Of a stretch of DNA of 64,000 nt, positions 1-55,740 are shown one piece after another; within the stretch, counting starts at the first letter, position 1; each line of letters begins with the position of its first letter. Under the pieces are notes generated by a model. That model was not told the origin of the DNA. It searched no databases and saw only the letters and a list, made by a program, of their open reading frames with translations. Origin of the DNA: Atrichornis clamosus (lineage: Eukaryota; Chordata; Aves; Passeriformes; Menuridae); assembly GCA_013400975.1 (NCBI GenBank), contig WBMZ01009479.1, positions 248,001 to 312,000 of the forward strand, read 5' to 3'. A program made the position numbers and the translations under genes.

Positions 1-932
1 ATATTATTTATAGTTTGTGTATTTTGATGCATCAAAGGAGAATACATGATTAGAAAAAAAATCTTTTGTCTCCTTGACATTCCAGGCCCTTCACCTGAAA
101 AAAACCCAGCAGGCCAAGACTGTTATGGCTCAGCTTTAATGCTCCTGATAGATGTGTTCCCAGCCTAATCTATTACGATTTATTTTCAGAGACAAACAAG
201 TCTATTTGGAAAACATCAGACACATTCCTTAACTTGCCATATCTGGGATGTCTGGAATTTTGAGTAATCATTTGTCAAGCCAGTGGTTGTCATGCTTTTA
301 TGAAAAATTGTTTCCCTTCCCACAAAATCATCTTCATTGGTTTATAATTATTGGGGAAAAAAAGTGAAATATGGAAGTCTAAATATCATCCCGTCCCATT
401 GAGACACAACAAAAAGATACTGTCTCTAGAGAAGAAAAATGGTTTTAAGCAGTATCACCTGTCAGTTGAGACTTTTTTTGGGGAACAAAATAATAATTCT
501 TAGTAGGAAGAACACATAGTTACTATCCTGCAGCAACAAATACATAATAAAATTATGGAAAACTCATAACACTTCAAAATACTTCAAAACATTTTTAAGC
601 TTCATATTTCTGACCTTAAAACCACTAAATATTCCCATAAAATCCTAAAATTTTTTGGGTCTTTTGATCTATTTAAGTTATTTATGAAATGAAACATGCA
701 AGTTCCATTAAGCTTCGCAGTAACGTTACCCACGCTTGTCTCCACTTCCATTTCCTAATCTACAACAGAAACACTGGAAGGTCAATCGAAGGCTGCTCTG
801 TAACTATGACATTAAAATGTCCAAAAAGCATCTTATCTCATCAAGATGTGTTTGTCCAATGCAGTGTGTCCTTTCCAGTGAGAAATTTTTCTTTAAAAAG
901 ACCACCTGAAAATGGACTTGAATTAGACCCTA

Positions 933-1195
933 ATCACAGAATCACGGAGTGGTTTGGGTTGCAAGGGACCTTAAAGACCACCCAGATCCATTCCTGCCAT
1001 GGGCAGGGACACCTTCCACCATCCCCGGTTGCTCCAAGCCCCGTCCAACCTGGCCTTGGACACTTCCAGGGATGGGGCAGCCACAGCTTCTCTGCCAGGA
1101 CTCCACAGGGAAGAATTTCCTCCTAATATCTAAAATAAACCTGCCCTCCTTCAGCTTAGAGCTGTCCCCCCCTTGTCCTATCACTGCATGCCCTT
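933..1195 (-). repeat. CR1 LINE 3' fragment
   Basis: Reading the plus strand gives the antisense CR1 3' end: AATCACGGAGTGGTTTGGGT, then CATGGGCAGGGACACC, TGGCCTTGGACACTTCC and GGGGCAGCCACAGCTTCTC. Sense is minus. It is a 5'-truncated copy; frames in it are not genes. Confidence 0.9.
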
Positions 1196-2266
1196 TTAAT
1201 AAGGTGAAAAAGTAAGACTTCTTTGTTTATTTTTTAAAAAAAGGTTTCAAAGAATCAAGACCATTAAGTTTCACATAATTGACCTGCATTTTTAGGCTTT
1301 TCCAGTCTAACTGCAGGCTAAAGTGATGGCAAATCCAGCCAACAATGCTGCACTAACTCTGCAGATGCCTCCTGAAAGCCAAACCCTTAAAGGTCAGCCC
1401 ATGTTAATTTGCCGAAATGATTCATTAATATATTGAGGACTGAGAAATAGAAATCATAAAACGCCCCCCACTTCTCAAAAGAGACAATGTGTTTAGTGCC
1501 ACAAAGAATATCCTCATAATTGAAAAAATATCCCTGTGTTGTAAAAATATAAAAATAAACATCATAAAACTGCCAGGATATTGAAGGTTTTCTGTACCAC
1601 CACGAGCCAAAATATACAGCAACCGATTTTTTTCCCTGATACTTTAATCCCAATCCTTTCAAATTCTGGCACTTTTTCCATACATCAAACACTAATATCA
1701 TGGGAATGACTGTGAATGCTGTAGAGTTGGTGGAAACTTAAAAAAATTGTACAGTGAGAATGATTGTATCTCTGGCCCTCTCTCAACAACAGAGCAGAAT
1801 TTGACAGTTCCCTAGGGAATTAACACTCATATTTTGCCAGGCTCTGCTGTAGTCTGCTTGGATCACTGGATTTCTGCTGCAGCAGGAATACAGATTAGAA
1901 CATTAAAAGCTAAAATGTACAAAGACGTACAAGGCTTGTGCACAGCTGGATGGGTCCACTTTGGCAAAAATTATTTTCTTTAATAAAATAGAGAATAAGA
2001 GACTAAGAAACTGAGTTATAACAGAAATATACTAATTTATTCCTAGAAATATCCTCAGATTCCTCAGAAACTCTCTTTTTCTTCCAGAGAGAAAAGATCC
2101 TGCAAAACTGTGGCACTCACATTTATACAGAGAAATGTTTTAGTTTTTTCTACCACTAACCTAACTTTACATTCCCAGTAGAGTTACTGAGGTTTGCTGG
2201 TAAAAGCACCTTGTTCCCTTCATCCTTCTATTCTTTGTAAAGATGGGCAATGATTAAAACTGTAAA

Positions 2267-2778
2267 ATCATAGATTCATAGAGTCGTGGAATGGCCTGGT
2301 TTGGAAAGGACCTTAAAATTCATCCGACTCCACCTCCTGCCATGGGCAGGGACACCTCCCCCTATCCCAGATTGCTCCAAGCCCCATCCAACCCTGCCTT
2401 GGCCACTTCCAGGGATGGGGCAGCCACAGCTTCTCTGGGCACCCTGTGCCAGGGCCTCACCGCTCTCACAGAGAAGGATTTCTTCCCAAAATCCCATCTA
2501 GCCCTGCCCTCTGTCAGTTTGAAGCCATTCCCCCTTGTCCTGTCCTTCCAGGCCCTTGTCCCAAGTCTCTCTCCAAATTTTTTGTCAGCTCCTTCAGGTA
2601 CTGAAAGGCCTCAGTTACATCACTCCAAAGTCTTCTGCAGGCTGAACAAGCCCAGTTCTCCCAGCCTTGCCTCACAGCAGAGCTGCTCCATCCCTCTGAT
2701 CATCCTCTGGACTCACTCCAACAGCTCCCTGTCCCTCCTGTGCTGGCACCCCAGGGCTGCATGCAGAACCCCAGGTTA
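2267..2778 (-). repeat. CR1 LINE 3' fragment (about 510 bases, among the longest here)
   Basis: It begins with the CR1 3' terminal repeats in antisense (ATCATAGATTCATAGAGTCG) and runs through the conserved CR1 3' region into GCTGAACAAGCCCAGTTCTC and CTGTGCTGGCACCCCAGG. This further upstream part is missing from most other copies here. Confidence 0.9.
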
Positions 2779-3014
2779 GTTAATGGGTTAATGCCCAACC
2801 ACTTTGCAGCATGAGGGCTCTGAGAACTGCCCGTAAAAAGTACCAGAAAGGACCAATGGCTCAGCAGTTGGACATAAAAAGGGAATTTTCAGATATTGCA
2901 GCTCCACACAGCACCTTAACCACTGAAACTCTGATGCTTCCAGTGAGTTTCAGTTCCTTTGCTCACCACAAAAACGTGTGCTGGCCTTTGTTTCCTCCCT
3001 TAGTTTTCAGTGTT

Positions 3015-3050
3015 CATTTAACTGGCACATAACATTTAACTGGCACATAA
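3015..3050. repeat. Perfect 18-base tandem duplication
   Basis: Two identical adjacent copies of CATTTAACTGGCACATAA. It lies in intron sequence and is probably a recent slippage event. Confidence 0.95.
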
Positions 3051-6000
3051 ACAGGAAGTGAACATTGTGATGTCTTGAAATCAACACTCATTAAGTAATG
3101 TAATCAAAAATCTCTCATTTAGAAAGCAAAACGTGTCCATTCCCAACACAATTTGTTCCTCTGCTTCATTCTTACAGGAGCCCTGCCTTGAGCTGCATGT
3201 TTTCATACTAAAGGAGCTCTGCAAGCTCAGAAGTGATTCTACAAATGTGGGATATAATGAAGGCAATCCAAGTGATTCAGAGAAGTTTTTAATAAAAAGA
3301 ATATTCTGGTCTAAATCCCTTAGACTGCCTTAAAAACCTCAATGTGCTACTTCGCAAGTGAATGATTTTTTTTTTAATTTCTGTTTAATATAAGTGAATT
3401 TGACTTGTCTTCACAAAATTGAACATCTCACAGACAGCACACGTGTAATCTTGAAATAAATCCTCTGGCAGCCACACCAGGTGATTCCAAGTTTTTTTCC
3501 ACATGGTCTATTTCATGGCAGTCTCATGAGCATTGCTCATGGGCATTAACATCACACATTAAATCAGGATTGAAAAAATCAGCAGTGAAATAATATTTTT
3601 CAATTATAAATTGATCCTTTTCTTCTTTTACTCTCATAAGAACTTTGTTGGATTTAGAACTGCTGTTTACACGACTATTTATTATGAAAGGTACTTGTAG
3701 AAAGTCACATTTTTATACAAAATGAGCACAATTCTAACTTGACCAGGTAGCCTGGCACTCAGAGAGAAGCAATAAAAATAAGACTGAATTCACTGCAAAA
3801 CACAGTACTCCATTACAGAGCTGTTAAAGTTCGTTTTTTATCTTTGGTTGAAAGTAATGACATAATCATGGTACCAATGATAGTTTTCTATATAAGAACT
3901 ATTAAAAATTAAATTTAATCACAAATTTATTCCATTAAAGTAATTGCCTCTTGCCTTGAATACTCTACAATATAAATAAATGCATGAAGAACTCAACTGA
4001 TTTTCTCTCTCCAATCTCTGGGTACTTTTGATCATATGCAGTTTCTTTTTGACCTTCCTCAGGTTTGAGAAAGAAAAGGCAAGGAAAGTACATCCATCCC
4101 TCTGAGGCAATTGCAAAAGATTGTGTGTGTCAGTCTCCATTCATGTAAATACCAGCATTTTTGGAAAGTGGAGAGGGAATTAAATGCTTGTGTTTTTGTC
4201 CTCTTTTTGCCCAGTGAGAAATGGCAGCACTGGTCATTGCTATAGGTAGGATTTTCTGGCATCTTTCCTCCACAGAAAAATGTCTTTCCCTTGGTGAAAC
4301 AACAAATCCCTTCAGTTCCCCAAACAGCAGTACTGACACAGTTGGATAACACAGTTTAGGTTTTTTAAGAGCTACTATAACAGTCTAGAAAAGGTTGTTT
4401 GTCCAAACTAGCCCACAATACACCAAAAATGTGTGCTATGGATAAGATACAAACATTTCACTGATAAAAATTACAATCATCTTATACAATACTGATTAGC
4501 TAACCAGTAACTTCTCTGTTCCAGTTATCCAAACAGTGTTTTCTCATGATTTGTCCAACTTTTAGTGCACCTAGCACATGCAGCAGGTTTTAGGGACAGA
4601 GCCCTACACACAGGAATGGGTCCTAGGTGAATTCAACCACTTCCATCTCGTTCTGCCAGTGCTAAAAAACTTTCCTAGAATATTAATATCTTATTCAGGC
4701 TTTTTCTTTATCTTTTATCCTTTCTCCTTATTCCTTTGTTACGCTCCCTTGTGAGCCTGCTTGATGGAAAGCTGATACAGATCACAGACTGAATGCAAAT
4801 GGCTTAATTGATTCAGGGATTAATAAAGATATAAACTCTAAAATTACAAGTCTAGAAGAAAGAAATTTAGTAATGAAAAATGGCTTTCTTTCCTTCCACC
4901 TTCCTTTAGTTCTTGGAGTATTTCCTTATGCCCTATGTCCTTGGAAAGGCTCTGTATGTGAACTACAGAGCTGCACCTCCTGATTTTGATAAATTTAGGA
5001 GAATTGATCAGTTTTATGGAAAAAAAAAAAGGGTCAGAAAAGAGCCCTTGATTTCCAGTCCCACAGTCAATACAGAGTGTTAGGGCAGCACTGTCAAAGT
5101 CGCTGCTGCCACAGCCAAACCATCTGGATATCCAACTTGGAACGGGCAGAATGACACCAATAAAGGATGAGGGATCCACTTAGAGGGAGCTGCAAAAAAA
5201 TTCCTGTCCCACAGGAAGAAAACGTGCGTGGAAAGGCCTCTGCAACCTGAGGAACAGCTTTGTTTTGGGCACCTCGCGTGTGATGAATAAAATGAGCAAG
5301 GAGAAAGAAATGTCAGTTCTTGCTGAGCTAAAAAGATGGGTCAGCACTTATCAAAACCTATTAGTTCTTCAGTCCAATTACATTTTGAATGAACACACCC
5401 CATTCCCATTGTGTTTCTCAATGAATGATTCTGGTATTTTCTTTCAGGAATATACTGAATCAGCCACTGCGGGCAATTAACTCAATAAATGACTACCAGG
5501 AAGACGCACTGATGCTGTTTCCATGCGAATCCAAGATCCGTAACAAGCTGGAAGAGCACTCAACAAGGCAGTGGTGGAAGTGCAGATGTGTTTTCACCTT
5601 CAGTTACTGACACAGCCCCGTGAAGCTGAAGAGAAACAAATGCTAAGCAAAATCTGGCCGTGGATGCGTGTATACCAAATAATCTACGGTAAAAAAACTC
5701 CTGCACTTAATAAAAAAATTACCTTTCCAAATCCTGAGAGTTTTGCTTTTTACTCTTTAGGTACAGCTTTAGGGAACAGGCAAGGGTCATGAGAATTTCC
5801 CTACAAATTGCCAAAACGGTTTTGGTGTCATCTCAGTTATTCCCTGGAGACCTCTGTGTGTCCAGTGTGCCAGTAAAGTCATGGTGCTGAAGAGATTCCT
5901 TTTCCTTCAGCCTCATCCACTGGTTTATAGAGACTGGATCCTCTGCAGACCCACACAGGAATTTGGGATAGAATCACTGGGCTCTGGGAGTCCTTTCAAG

Positions 6001-7156
6001 AGCTGAGGGAAAGCACTGGCTGTGGAACTACCCATCACAATGGGAAATAATCAACCCACAGAGGTGGTGTGTTCTAAACCCACAGCTAAAAGAAACCAGA
6101 ATCCTCCTGAAAACATGAAAATCCACATGCACAGGACACCTTTGGTCACTGCCATCAAGTCCAGGATGTATTTTTTACCCACTGAAAACAATTGCCCAAG
6201 TGCTGCTAAATTTCATTTCTTCATGGTAACACACCTACAGACTTAATTTTATCAAAATACTTGTCCCACACTTCTCTTTGGCAGAGAATGATCCCTTCCT
6301 TCCATGCCCCAAACTGTGGGGTTTTTTTAGCTTGAGTATTTAAACATCTAAAGGACAAAAATCAGGCTCTCTCTGCTCAGCATGTGAAGACTCTACATCA
6401 CCAGAGGAACTGGAGGCAGCAAGTCTCTGGACAGAGGCAGGAACAGCTAAAGCAGTAATAAAAGGCTCTGGAAAGGCAGTCCTTCCAGTCCCGGCTCTAG
6501 TCTTTCTTAAAACACTATTCATAGACCTCTGCAAAAAAATCCCCAAGGTGCCAGAATTTGAGATCAAAGGAAACAAAACAAAAAAGCAGATGAGAGGTGT
6601 GGAATGAGCAGTGAGCAACTTAGAAAAGGTTTGAGCAAAGAGCTTTTTAAAATATTTATATACACACACAAATGGAGACATAAATACCCCACAAGGCTAT
6701 TTACAATATGCTTAGAAGAATCATGGCTTTGCCAGAATTTGAAGTATTGAATGCTTTTTTTTTTAAGTGGCCTTGCATAGCACTGGACAATTTCCCTTCA
6801 CTTTTAACTTACCAGGGATCGTGCTGGATTTAATAATATTTGAAATTTGCTAGAAATTCCTTACACCCCCAACTCCCTTCCTTCCCCTCTGCAAGCTAAG
6901 CACTAGTCCAGCGAGAGGATTTGCCTTCAAAATGTTTTAGGGAAGTCCTGTGAAAGTCCTATGTAATGAAATAAATCTAAAAAATTAAAAATCAGGCTAT
7001 ATAAATATAATTGTTATTTCTTGCCTTGGAAGCTTAAGGTATCTGCATTTGGCTGCCCCAGTACATAATGCTATTGCCTCCATAGCGCCTGTGCACTCAG
7101 TAAGATTTATTGCACTGCATTTAAGCCCAAACAACCAAGAAAATCTTGTTAGATCA

Positions 7157-51359
<44,203 letters not shown>

Positions 51360-51558
51360 CGCCTGCTTCAGCGGGAGTCTCCTCTGCGAGTCCTGCAACT
51401 TTGTTTGGAAACACAGAGTTTGGAAAAGCCCTCCAGGAGAGGCAGAGGCCGCCCGTGGAAGGAGCCCGTGCCGGGGTTTGTTCGCTCGCGGGAGCTGCGC
51501 GGAGCCGCCGCGGGACGAGGCTGCGGGGAGGGGACGGGAGGGACCCGAGCGACACAGA

Positions 51559-51590
51559 CGGACACTCGGACACGCGGACACGCGGACACT
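51559..51590. repeat. 8-base tandem repeat x4 in the 5' leader
   Basis: There are four head-to-tail units of CGGACAC followed by T or G (order T, G, G, T). It lies inside the CpG island and the presumed 5' leader, 200 bases upstream of the CPXM2 ATG. It is likely prone to length change. Confidence 0.85.
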
Positions 51591-51725
51591 CGCCCCGCTC
51601 CGCCGGCCCCTGGCAGGTGGGACCCCCGCCTGGCTGCTTTCCTCCGCTGCCTTCCAGCTCCCGGTGCTGCTGTCGTCCAAGCCGGAGTGACCCGAGAGTT
51701 TCCGCCGAATCCCCGAGCAGTCTCT

Positions 51726-51749
51726 TCACTCCTCCTGCGCGCGGCTCAT
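51726..51749 (-). other. Short upstream ORF (7 codons) in the CPXM2 5' leader
   Basis: On the minus strand the sequence ATG AGC CGC GCG, then CAG GAG GAG TGA gives MSRAQEE and a stop. It is the only ATG I find between about 51750 and the main start at 51359. If transcription starts upstream of 51749, ribosomes would meet it first. Whether it is within the mRNA is not known. Confidence 0.4.
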
Positions 51750-54700
51750 CCAAGAGAGCGCTTATTCCAAGAAAAGTAAACTTGGCAGCCAGCCTTCTCC
51801 TCCCAGCCCGTGTCCAAAGTGTTTCCCTCCCCTGGGAGACGGGGGTGGGCACGCAGAGCCTGTGGCTGGCAGGGGTCATCTGCTGGCACTGCGACCGTGG
51901 GCACGCAGGAGGATACGTGGGATGTGGGGCCAGTGGCAAATAATCCTCATTCCATACAAATTATCCTCTTTTGTGGCTTTCTTTTTTTTTCTATTCGCTT
52001 TTACAAAGTCTCCAGCACCGATCTCAGCCTCCCTTGTTTATATTAGTTTACATATCTATAACATTAAAAAATTATATGTAACTTAGTTTATAGATATAAA
52101 ATGTATTTTAGTTTAAATTAATAAAATTATAGTCGTTTATAGTAACATATAGTTTATGGTTTAAATAAAATAGTATCGTTTAAATAATATAGATTTAGAT
52201 AAACCTATAGTTTGCAGTAGTTTATTATTTTATAGCAACTTATAGCAAGTTATCTGTGACTAACACAACTCAACATATACCACGTGCCAAGTTGTAAGAG
52301 GCTTCTCCTGGGGTATATGGCAGCTCCCTGGATTCAGTCCAGCTGAAAACCAGAAAGAGCATGGTTCTTCTGTGGCCCTTTTCCTCACTTTTTTTGGGAT
52401 GATCCTGATATTTGTTCTCTGTGAAACATCTTCCCAACAGACCAGGAAGTTTTGTGATACACACACGCAACCCAGTGTCATCAATTTGTCTGAGGGTAAA
52501 ATCTTATCTTTCATCTTTTTCATACCTCTAAAATAACCTTCAGTGCTGAAGGAAATGTGCAACAGTTGGCTCACATGAAATATGAATTCTTCGTCCTGTG
52601 CTGAAAATGCCGGCTTATATTTTCATCATGTATATTGTATTTCTTGCCACGGTCCAGTCAGCTGGGAGAAAGTCTTACATCTGTTACCCCAGTCTTTAGT
52701 CTGGCTCTGTGCTCACATTTTTTGGGTGTTTCTCAGAATTTTAATACCATAATAAGCATCATTTCATATCTCGGTACCTGTGTCTTTAGATATATTTAGT
52801 TTCCAGACTGTGGGTGATCCTGTCCCATATGTGCAATGGTCATCCTTGCTTTCTTGATTGCCATCCCAAAAGGAATTTAGTGATTATATTGTGTCTGTTG
52901 TCTTTCCTTGTAGGAAAATGCAACTGTATTTTTATCCTTAATCTTTACTCTTTTTTTTCTTAAATCTGAAAATTATGCATCTTTCTATTTTAACTATAGG
53001 AATTTTCATTTTCTAAAACAGAATAAAATATACTTTAGTTTTTTCACTGCTTTGCTGAATTACATATATTTTTTAAACTTTATTTGATGAAAAGCTGCTT
53101 CCCATCAAACTTTTCAGACCTTTTTGTCTGTAATAGATGGCTTTGTCACCTCTGGGTGCAGTGTGGGAGCTAAGTCCCACTGGATATGGTGTGTGGAGCA
53201 GGCTGAATACCCCGGAAATCTCCTCTTAGTTGTTTCACAGGTTTTCTTACTTTGTTTTCCCTTTCCAGAGTACCCAGTCCTCTCTTGGTCCTAATTTCTG
53301 AGGGCAGAGCACAAGTTACAGAAAATGTGTTTAATTGTGCTGCCATTTGCAGCACAGTCACTCTTCTGAAAATATTATGAACACTCACATACCTAGAGAA
53401 GTGGTAGAAAAATAAACTTTTCCATGACATCAATAAGGACTTGGCTTTTTGGTAACTAAAGGAACTTTAGCTGCAAATCATTATTTAACTCATTGTGGTG
53501 GTTAAAGAAGGACACAGAGAAACAGAAAAACATTTACATTTTCAAGCATAACAAGAAGCATTTTCATAAAATATAGAGTTAAATGTACTTTAATTAAAGA
53601 CCTGAGGAATGTGATTTGGAGGAATTTTACACTATTTACATTTTGCAACTCTATACGTGTACATTTCAATAACGTATGTACACAAATGTCATGTATTTTC
53701 TCTCCCCGTTCTATAAAGAGATAATTGTGTGGACTTTTTTAACCCTTGCCAAGCGATCTGAGGTGAAAGGCCTCCACAGGAGCTTGCGCATTGCTGGAAA
53801 CAGGAGGAGCCGTGCCCAAGCATCCTCTGGGAACACATGAGCCAAAAGGGAAGCTTTGTGGTCAGCCACGAGGACGCACCCAGCGGGACACAGCGAGGGG
53901 CTCAGGACGCTGCAGGCTTGCTTGCACAGCTCCACTCCCACTGGAAGGAACTTTGCCGAACACCAGGCAGCGCCATCCCCGCTGCTCCACCTCGTGTAGT
54001 CACCACAGATGCCTGTACTTACCTTAAGAAGGATTTATTCATCCAAACACGCCTATCGATATCTATTCCTGGGTATCAAGCTGTGTAAATAAGCAGCTCC
54101 CCTGTATTTCTTTCTCTGGAGTTTTAGTACTTTCTGTGGCTGTGGGTATGGATTCACTGCTGCCCCTTCCAGACCCACCTCTCTTTTTGGGATGTGCATG
54201 GATACAGCCAGCTGGAACCACACAGAAACCTGTCTCTAGGCAGAATTTTGGTCTACTTCAGCATAAGATGTTTTTACTACTTTTCTATCTGTCAGCGTTC
54301 TAGAAACACACAACTTTCAGGAAAGGAGATTTTTCCTCTTAGAGTGGCACAGAAGTGTTAAGATCACTGAAGGCTCAGATGTTTTGGGCCTAAGGGCTGT
54401 TCCTTTTCTTTTGCCTGTGAATTATCACAATAGCTGTAAAAAACTTGCAGTTGATGTGGAAGGAGATAAAGCAAACAAAGATTTTTGTAGAAAACTATTG
54501 TTGTCCTCCCCTCCTGGAATGATGCCAGTGACAGTGTGTAAGCCATTCTACACTTTGCTTTAAATGTTTGTCCTGCTGAAGTGAAACACAGCATGCTGTT
54601 ATCTGCAAATGAGCAGGGGTTTTCCCCTCTGTTCCCAAGAAGGATTTATTTGGAAGATGGTGGTTTGCTCTCTGAGCTGGGTCAACACTTCTCAAGCCAC

Positions 54701-54777
54701 GTATTTTGAGCCGATTTCAACAGCACCTCTGGGAAAAGGGGTGCTCTCAGCTCTTCCTTACCCCTGCCAGCCTCCCT

Positions 54778-55003
54778 CCTAGGGGAGGTTTAAAGTGGAT
54801 AAGAGGGGAAATTTCGTCCTGAAAAGGGTGGTCAAGCATTGGGGCAGGCTGGACAGAGCAGTGCTGGAGTCCCCATTCCTGGAGGGATTCAAAAGCTGGG
54901 TGGATGTGGCACTTGGGGACATGGTCAGTGGTGGCCTTGGCAGTGCTGAGGGAATGGATGGACTTGATGACCTTAGAGACCTTTTCCAACCTAAATGACT
55001 CTG
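54778..55003 (+). repeat. CR1 LINE 3' fragment, older subfamily
   Basis: Sense on plus: GGGCAGGCTGGACAGAGCAG, CATTCCTGGAGGGATTC, GGATGGACTTGATGACCTTA, CCTTTTCCAACCTAAATGA. It lies upstream of CPXM2 in intergenic DNA. Confidence 0.85.
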
Positions 55004-55667
55004 GAAAGTGCAGATTCCGGAATGCATTTCACTGAGGAGAGGTAAAGTTATACATATAAGCACAGGCCTTGTTCCAGATCTTAATTTGTATATATCCTAC
55101 ACAATCAGTGATCGCACATTTACGTTTCATTCAACTTCAAACAGCTTAGGGACTCCTGCAACTTCTCATTGGGAATGTGCATCATTTTTTTGATTGGAGC
55201 GAAGCTTTGTGGTTGGAAAGAAGAGGCAAAGAAATAGCATCTCTGTTTTCCTCACCATTCCACGGTGACTTTCTGAGGTAGCACATAAGGTTTCTATATG
55301 CTTTGGCAACAAAGTGACTCTAAAAATAACTTTCCTTCTGAACACAACACCAGTGAAGTTTCAGTTCCTCTGTACTTCAGATCTGTAGTAAATAATGAAG
55401 GACAGAACGGAGTAAGAAAATAGAATTACACTTTAAAAAGTCATTTTCTTTGCCACATAAAGCATTTACCCCTGCTGTCAGCAAGGTCAAACCACCTCAG
55501 AGGAAATGGAAACCTAAAACTGTATTGGGAAATACAAAGTAAACTGCACTGAACAGTTATGTGTCTCTTTGATGCCTGTTTCTTACATATGTAACAGAGA
55601 CAGGGACTAAGGTTCTGCCTACCTGCATACCCTGAGTGCATCCCTGGGGTATCCTGGCATTTAAAAG

Positions 55668-55740
55668 CCTGTTTGCACTTGTTGATAAGGCAGATCCTTA
55701 TCAACCTGTTCGCACTTGTTGTTAAGGCAGATCCTTGAAA
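55668..55740. repeat. 37-base direct repeat x2 with a hairpin
   Basis: Units 55668-55704 and 55705-55740 share CCTGTTxGCACTTGTTG and TAAGGCAGATCCTT. The first unit contains a perfect 9-base inverted repeat, TTGATAAGG and CCTTATCAA, with a 5-base loop at 55682-55704. No gene is seen next to it. Confidence 0.85.
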
